The notes beneath the pieces were generated by a model. That model was not told where the DNA came from, did no database searches, and was given only the letters and a program-made list of their open reading frames with translations. A stretch of 64,000 nt of DNA from Nematostella vectensis (lineage: Eukaryota > Cnidaria > Anthozoa > Actiniaria > Edwardsiidae), in NCBI RefSeq assembly GCF_932526225.1, contig NC_064048.1, positions 9,944,515 through 10,008,514 of the forward strand, in the 5' to 3' direction. Made by a program: the position numbers and the translations under genes. Positions 60,661 through 64,000 of this stretch are shown here, in pieces (the first letter of the stretch is position 1; every line of letters begins with the position of its first letter).

Positions 60661-61292
60661 AGCCAGAGAAAATTCGCAGAATATCGATAACCGCACATAA
60701 AAAATAGTAAAATAATCGATACGGCTGTAGAAAATAACTTTATTGAAATTCCATAGTATAATTTTTATCTTTAGAAAGCCTTGTTAATCTGACATAACGA
60801 CAAAAGCAAGAGACCATCATGGTCTCTTGGCCAAAAGTCAATTGATAGATTCCCTCAAAAATTCTCTTCCGTTTCAACCGCCCCCATCCCAGTATGGTTT
60901 GGTCAATTTGGATGCGTTTCTCCCATTTCTCGCCTCTCGAATAACTCCCTTTTAATCTGCCCGGTCCCAGGCATTTTTAGTCAGTTTCCTGACCTTGGAG
61001 ATAAACCATGAGATGGTCTGGAACGAGCTCTTCTTTGAAGTTATGACATTTGTCATCCACAGGTAGTCCGATCAGAAACCGGGCAAAAACGCCTGGGCTA
61101 GGCTGCCTTTGAGTGACTTTTGAATAATATGGAAGCGTATATTATTGAAGCACTCCTCGTTTCTCATATTAAATCCCTCCAGCCCAGTTCGTGGGGCAAA
61201 ATTGAAGTGCCTCTTGGACAACATGGGGTGCGTATCTCCCATTTGTTGCTATCTGAGCCACTACCGTACCACGGTCTTGTTGCCAGTGAAGT

Positions 61293-62706
61293 TCAAAGTT
61301 GAGGGATCTGATCTCGTACGAGGGCAATGTGAGTACTGATATGGAGAGGGTAGGACGCTTTGGTGAGATCCACTTGGAGTATCTACAACAAAATGAAAAG
61401 CTCAGTATTTGAAAGCCCAAATTAAAGAATGTCGATCTACCACTCCTTTATTATTGTTCACAATTGAAAATCCGTTGATTAATTTGAACTGTTACTAGCA
61501 CCACAGCATCATCACCACCTACCTGCACTTCTTCATCCAATCCAAGCGTTACATATTGCTGACCAGAACTCCCAAAATACGACTCCGCCTGTCCCTCTCC
61601 TGCCCTGCTCTGTGGCCCCTCTGCCTTGCTCTGTGATGGTGGAAACGCCGCCACGTCTACACGGATGACAAAACTATGTTGCTGTTGCACGCAGACCACT
61701 CCATGTGTTGGATGGATGTATGTGTTGCGGCGAAGACTGATCTTTCCCGTGACATTGTTGTAAAGGATGATGATGTCCAGGCCATACAGGAACCCAGTCC
61801 ACCTCCAGCAGTACTGCGAACAAATGAAGGCTTAGCTACAATACATGACCTACAATCCCAGCCTAGCTCCATGCGATTTCCTGAACTGCGAGGCAGCGTG
61901 GTGCCTGGAATAAGCTCACACATGATTTCTTCCTGTGACGTCACAACTCTTACTTATCACAGGAAGCCCGATCACAAACTAGGGTAAGATTGCTTGGGAC
62001 TTGGTTGCTATATGCTAGACAAAACATGCTGTCGCAACTATCAACAGAGTCGGCTAGTATCAATGTAAAAAAAAAAAAAAACACAGTGAACAACCATCCA
62101 AGTCACGCCTTCCCCTCCTCCCCCTCCTCTCCCCCTTCTTCTTTTCTCTTCCATCTCTCAACTCCATGCTAAGTTACACATACACGAGTGTTTCTCTCCA
62201 GGATTCGCCCATATCTCTGAGCGATCAAGTTGAACTTGTCAACGGTCATCTCTGTTGAAGGTCCCGTATCTAAGTTTTGGTAGACTGTGAGCATGCGAGT
62301 CCATTGGGCCTTGTACAGCGGATGCAACCAATCTACAATAAAGAAAACAATGGCTCTTAATACACCTCAATACACACAGCTTTGCTGAGCAAAGCTGTCA
62401 ACTCGCCCGCTTTAGAAGGGTGTCACAAGATTTTGGACCTCATCACCTAAGCCTAATTTTTGTGAGAATGTTTATGGCTTTTTTCACATATTAACTGTAT
62501 TTCACCCGATTTCACACGATTTCTGTCCAAGTTGGGTTGACAGCTATGGCTGAGCCCCCCGCCCCCTTCCCTTGTTGAGGCCATGGATTCGCTAGAAAGG
62601 GAAAAAGAAGAGAAGAAAGAAAAACATACCCTGGGGAAGCACATTGTCATTCTCTAATAGCTGTACCGATCTCGCGTCATTGATCACGTGTTCCAGCCGC
62701 ACTGCC
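61293..62706 (-). CDS. C-terminal part of an unrecognised conserved-looking gene (4 exons)
   Basis: Exons in transcript order: 62630-62706, 62184-62332, 61523-61813, 61293-61382 (stop TGA 61293-61295). All four have good acceptors and donors and phases 1, 0, 0 join without stops, giving about 172 residues. The peptide runs AVRLEHVINDARSVQLLEND, DWLHPLYKAQWTRML, FNLIAQRYGRILERN, WTGFLYGLDIIILYNN, GKISLRR, QHSFVIRVDV, then a Gln/Ser-rich insert and a final KASYPLHISTHIALVRDQ. The first exon begins in mid-codon, so the 5' part lies upstream, probably beyond position 64000. I do not recognise the family. It looks cytosolic, with no membrane segment of normal length. Confidence 0.6.
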
Positions 62707-63123
62707 CTAAATCAAACAATCAATAAAGAACTCTCTCTGGTACTTCTAGCTTGCCACATGTGGCGCACTTATTGAAGATACCTAGAACATGCGAAAGACA
62801 ATCAACCATTCATTGATTGCAAACATTGAGGGTACGCAATTCAAACCAGTACAATGCACCTTATCCCCCTTCCTCAGAATGAAAGAAAGCCATCAGAAAC
62901 ATAAATTAATAGATGTAGATGTTGTAGGTTTTTTATTATTGGTACCATATATCTTTTGTTACATAGGTTGTTTCAACCAATAAATTTCTGTATTTCGTAT
63001 TTTCTTTCCTTGTACACATATACAAAAAATGTGCTTTGCAACAGCCTTTTGTACCTTTTTTTGGTGGGTTTAAGAGTAAATAAAGAAGCTGTTCCTTGTT
63101 ATGGAATCTAATATTGTCTTTTT
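62707..63123. other. Intronic sequence of the unnamed gene
   Basis: AT-rich, with no exon visible on either strand. Probably the start of the intron upstream of the 62630-62706 exon. Confidence 0.4.
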
Positions 63124-63275
63124 TCAGAAAATTTCTTTCCTAAGGTTATCATAAATGGGACACCTCAGTAGGAAGTGCCACTCGTCTTCTGTTTCGTTTA
63201 AGTAACATTGCAGGCAGAGTCTTTCCTCCGGGCTGCGGTATAGTCTGGAGTACCGTCCAGCCTCTATGGCCTGCT
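63124..63275 (-). pseudogene. LINE reverse-transcriptase C-terminal relic
   Basis: Read on the minus strand this gives AIEAGRYSRLYRSPEERLCL, then QCYLNETEDEWHFLLRCPIY and DNLRKEIF, then a stop. The CxxC...EDExHFLLxCPxYxxLR pattern is the zinc-knuckle end of non-LTR retrotransposon ORF2. The upstream sequence is out of frame, so it is a dead fragment. Confidence 0.65.
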
Positions 63276-63685
63276 ATGGCATTCTATGATATATTAAACC
63301 CAAGGAAGTGATTTGGACTCAATAGCAGGTTGTTGTAGTACCTGAATGCAGGGACAAATGGCTTGCCTTCATCACTTTCCAGCAGGGACGTATCAGTCAG
63401 CTGGTTTCTCTGCTGTAGGAATCCTGTCGCTACCCCTCTAAGGTCCTTTCGCTGACCCTCCCAAGAGGGGTGGAGCTTAATGTAGGTCCACATTACAAGG
63501 AGAGTGTACAAGTCAACTTCAATCTGCATGACGAACAGGTTGGGGGATTTGATAACTTGTTCCATCAGATCGATGCTGTAGTAGAACAGATAATCAAACT
63601 CAGGTTAATGAGGGTTCCGCTCTATTTTATCATTACACAGTACTTTTGGGCATATCAAAAGGTGGTACTACACAAAGTTGATTAC

Positions 63686-63950
63686 ACTACCCTTGGAAGT
63701 GCAGCTGTCAAAAGTGTTGCTCTGTATTGCCTTGGCCTCTCAGCACTGAGCTGAAGGTTCCATTCACAGTTCAAAGGTAAGTTTAAAAAGCTGGTTCTCA
63801 CCTTTTGCTCAGAAGGTTTTATTCTATGGGCTCTTAATGTAGGTTTCCCTCTTCTCCTCAAAAAGCAACAATTGTGATCTAAGCTGAGTTCTGTGGTAAG
63901 ACATAGCTTTTTTAAGTTATCTTATTTCTTCGACTCAACTATGTTGTAGC
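63686..63950 (+). mobile_element. Old, diverged copy of the tRNA-derived SINE
   Basis: It aligns along its length with the copies at 47291 and 55747: TTGCTCTGTATTGCC against TCGCTCTGTAGTGCC, TTGTGATCTAAGCTGAG against TTTCGATCTTAGCTGTG, CTTCGACTCAACTATG against CTTCAACTCGACCACG. The B box is mutated (GGTTCCATTC). Confidence 0.7.
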
Positions 63951-64000
63951 AGTACACCTCTCATAAAGTGAGGGCAATAAGGGTGAGTAGCTTCCCATTA

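Noticed and set aside
61657..61987. ORFs on both strands over 61657-61987
   Set aside because: The spliced minus frame (61523-61813) joins its neighbours in phase; the others do not.
63284..63565. Minus-strand 93-codon ORF upstream of the LINE relic
   Set aside because: I could not match it to reverse transcriptase or endonuclease motifs and it is out of frame with the relic.

Overview
The window is animal nuclear DNA, AT-rich and intron-rich. Its genes are split by GT-AG introns whose phases I checked by hand. The gene content (an ApeC/apextrin-type secreted protein, a MANSC-domain receptor-like protein, MYLIP/IDOL, a BCL2-family protein, SEC31) and the many long poly-C/poly-G tracts fit a cnidarian, probably a sea-anemone-like anthozoan. 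That taxonomic call is inference.

Layout: (1) 9-5494, minus strand: a complete eight-exon gene for a secreted ApeC-domain protein (407 aa). One intron holds a piggyBac-like MITE and another a 53-bp minisatellite. (2) 5495-9250: no gene seen; CAA-rich low complexity and small tandem duplications. (3) 9476-17084, minus: a four-exon MYLIP/IDOL ubiquitin ligase (476 aa) whose stop codon is the outer tip of a foldback element. (4) 17085-21786: no gene seen; short dispersed repeats. (5) 21787-23249, plus: a two-exon MANSC-domain type I membrane protein (230 aa). It converges on (6) 26609-28405, minus: a two-exon BCL2-like protein (186 aa) with BH4, BH3, BH1, BH2 and a tail anchor. (7) 30596-32468, plus: a two-exon SAM-dependent methyltransferase (279 aa). 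(8) 35761-57950, plus: SEC31, the outer COPII coat protein (29 core coding exons, 1249 aa, plus one optional 42-nt exon). (9) 58776-59824: a pogo/Tigger-like non-autonomous DNA transposon, followed by foldback repeats. (10) 61293-62706, minus: the last four exons of a gene I cannot name, whose 5' end was not found and probably lies beyond the window. (11) 63124-63950: LINE and SINE relics.

The genes are unrelated housekeeping, signalling and secreted functions; no operon-like logic links them. The most unusual structure is inside SEC31, where five introns carry five different tandem arrays. One is a roughly 4.7-kb, 29-bp-unit array that, with its flank, gives about 4.78 kb without a single AG dinucleotide on the sense strand, ending exactly at a 3' splice site. 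Another is a 74-bp array in which each unit looks like an acceptor, an in-frame 18-nt micro-exon and a donor, apparently copied from the end of the preceding exon.
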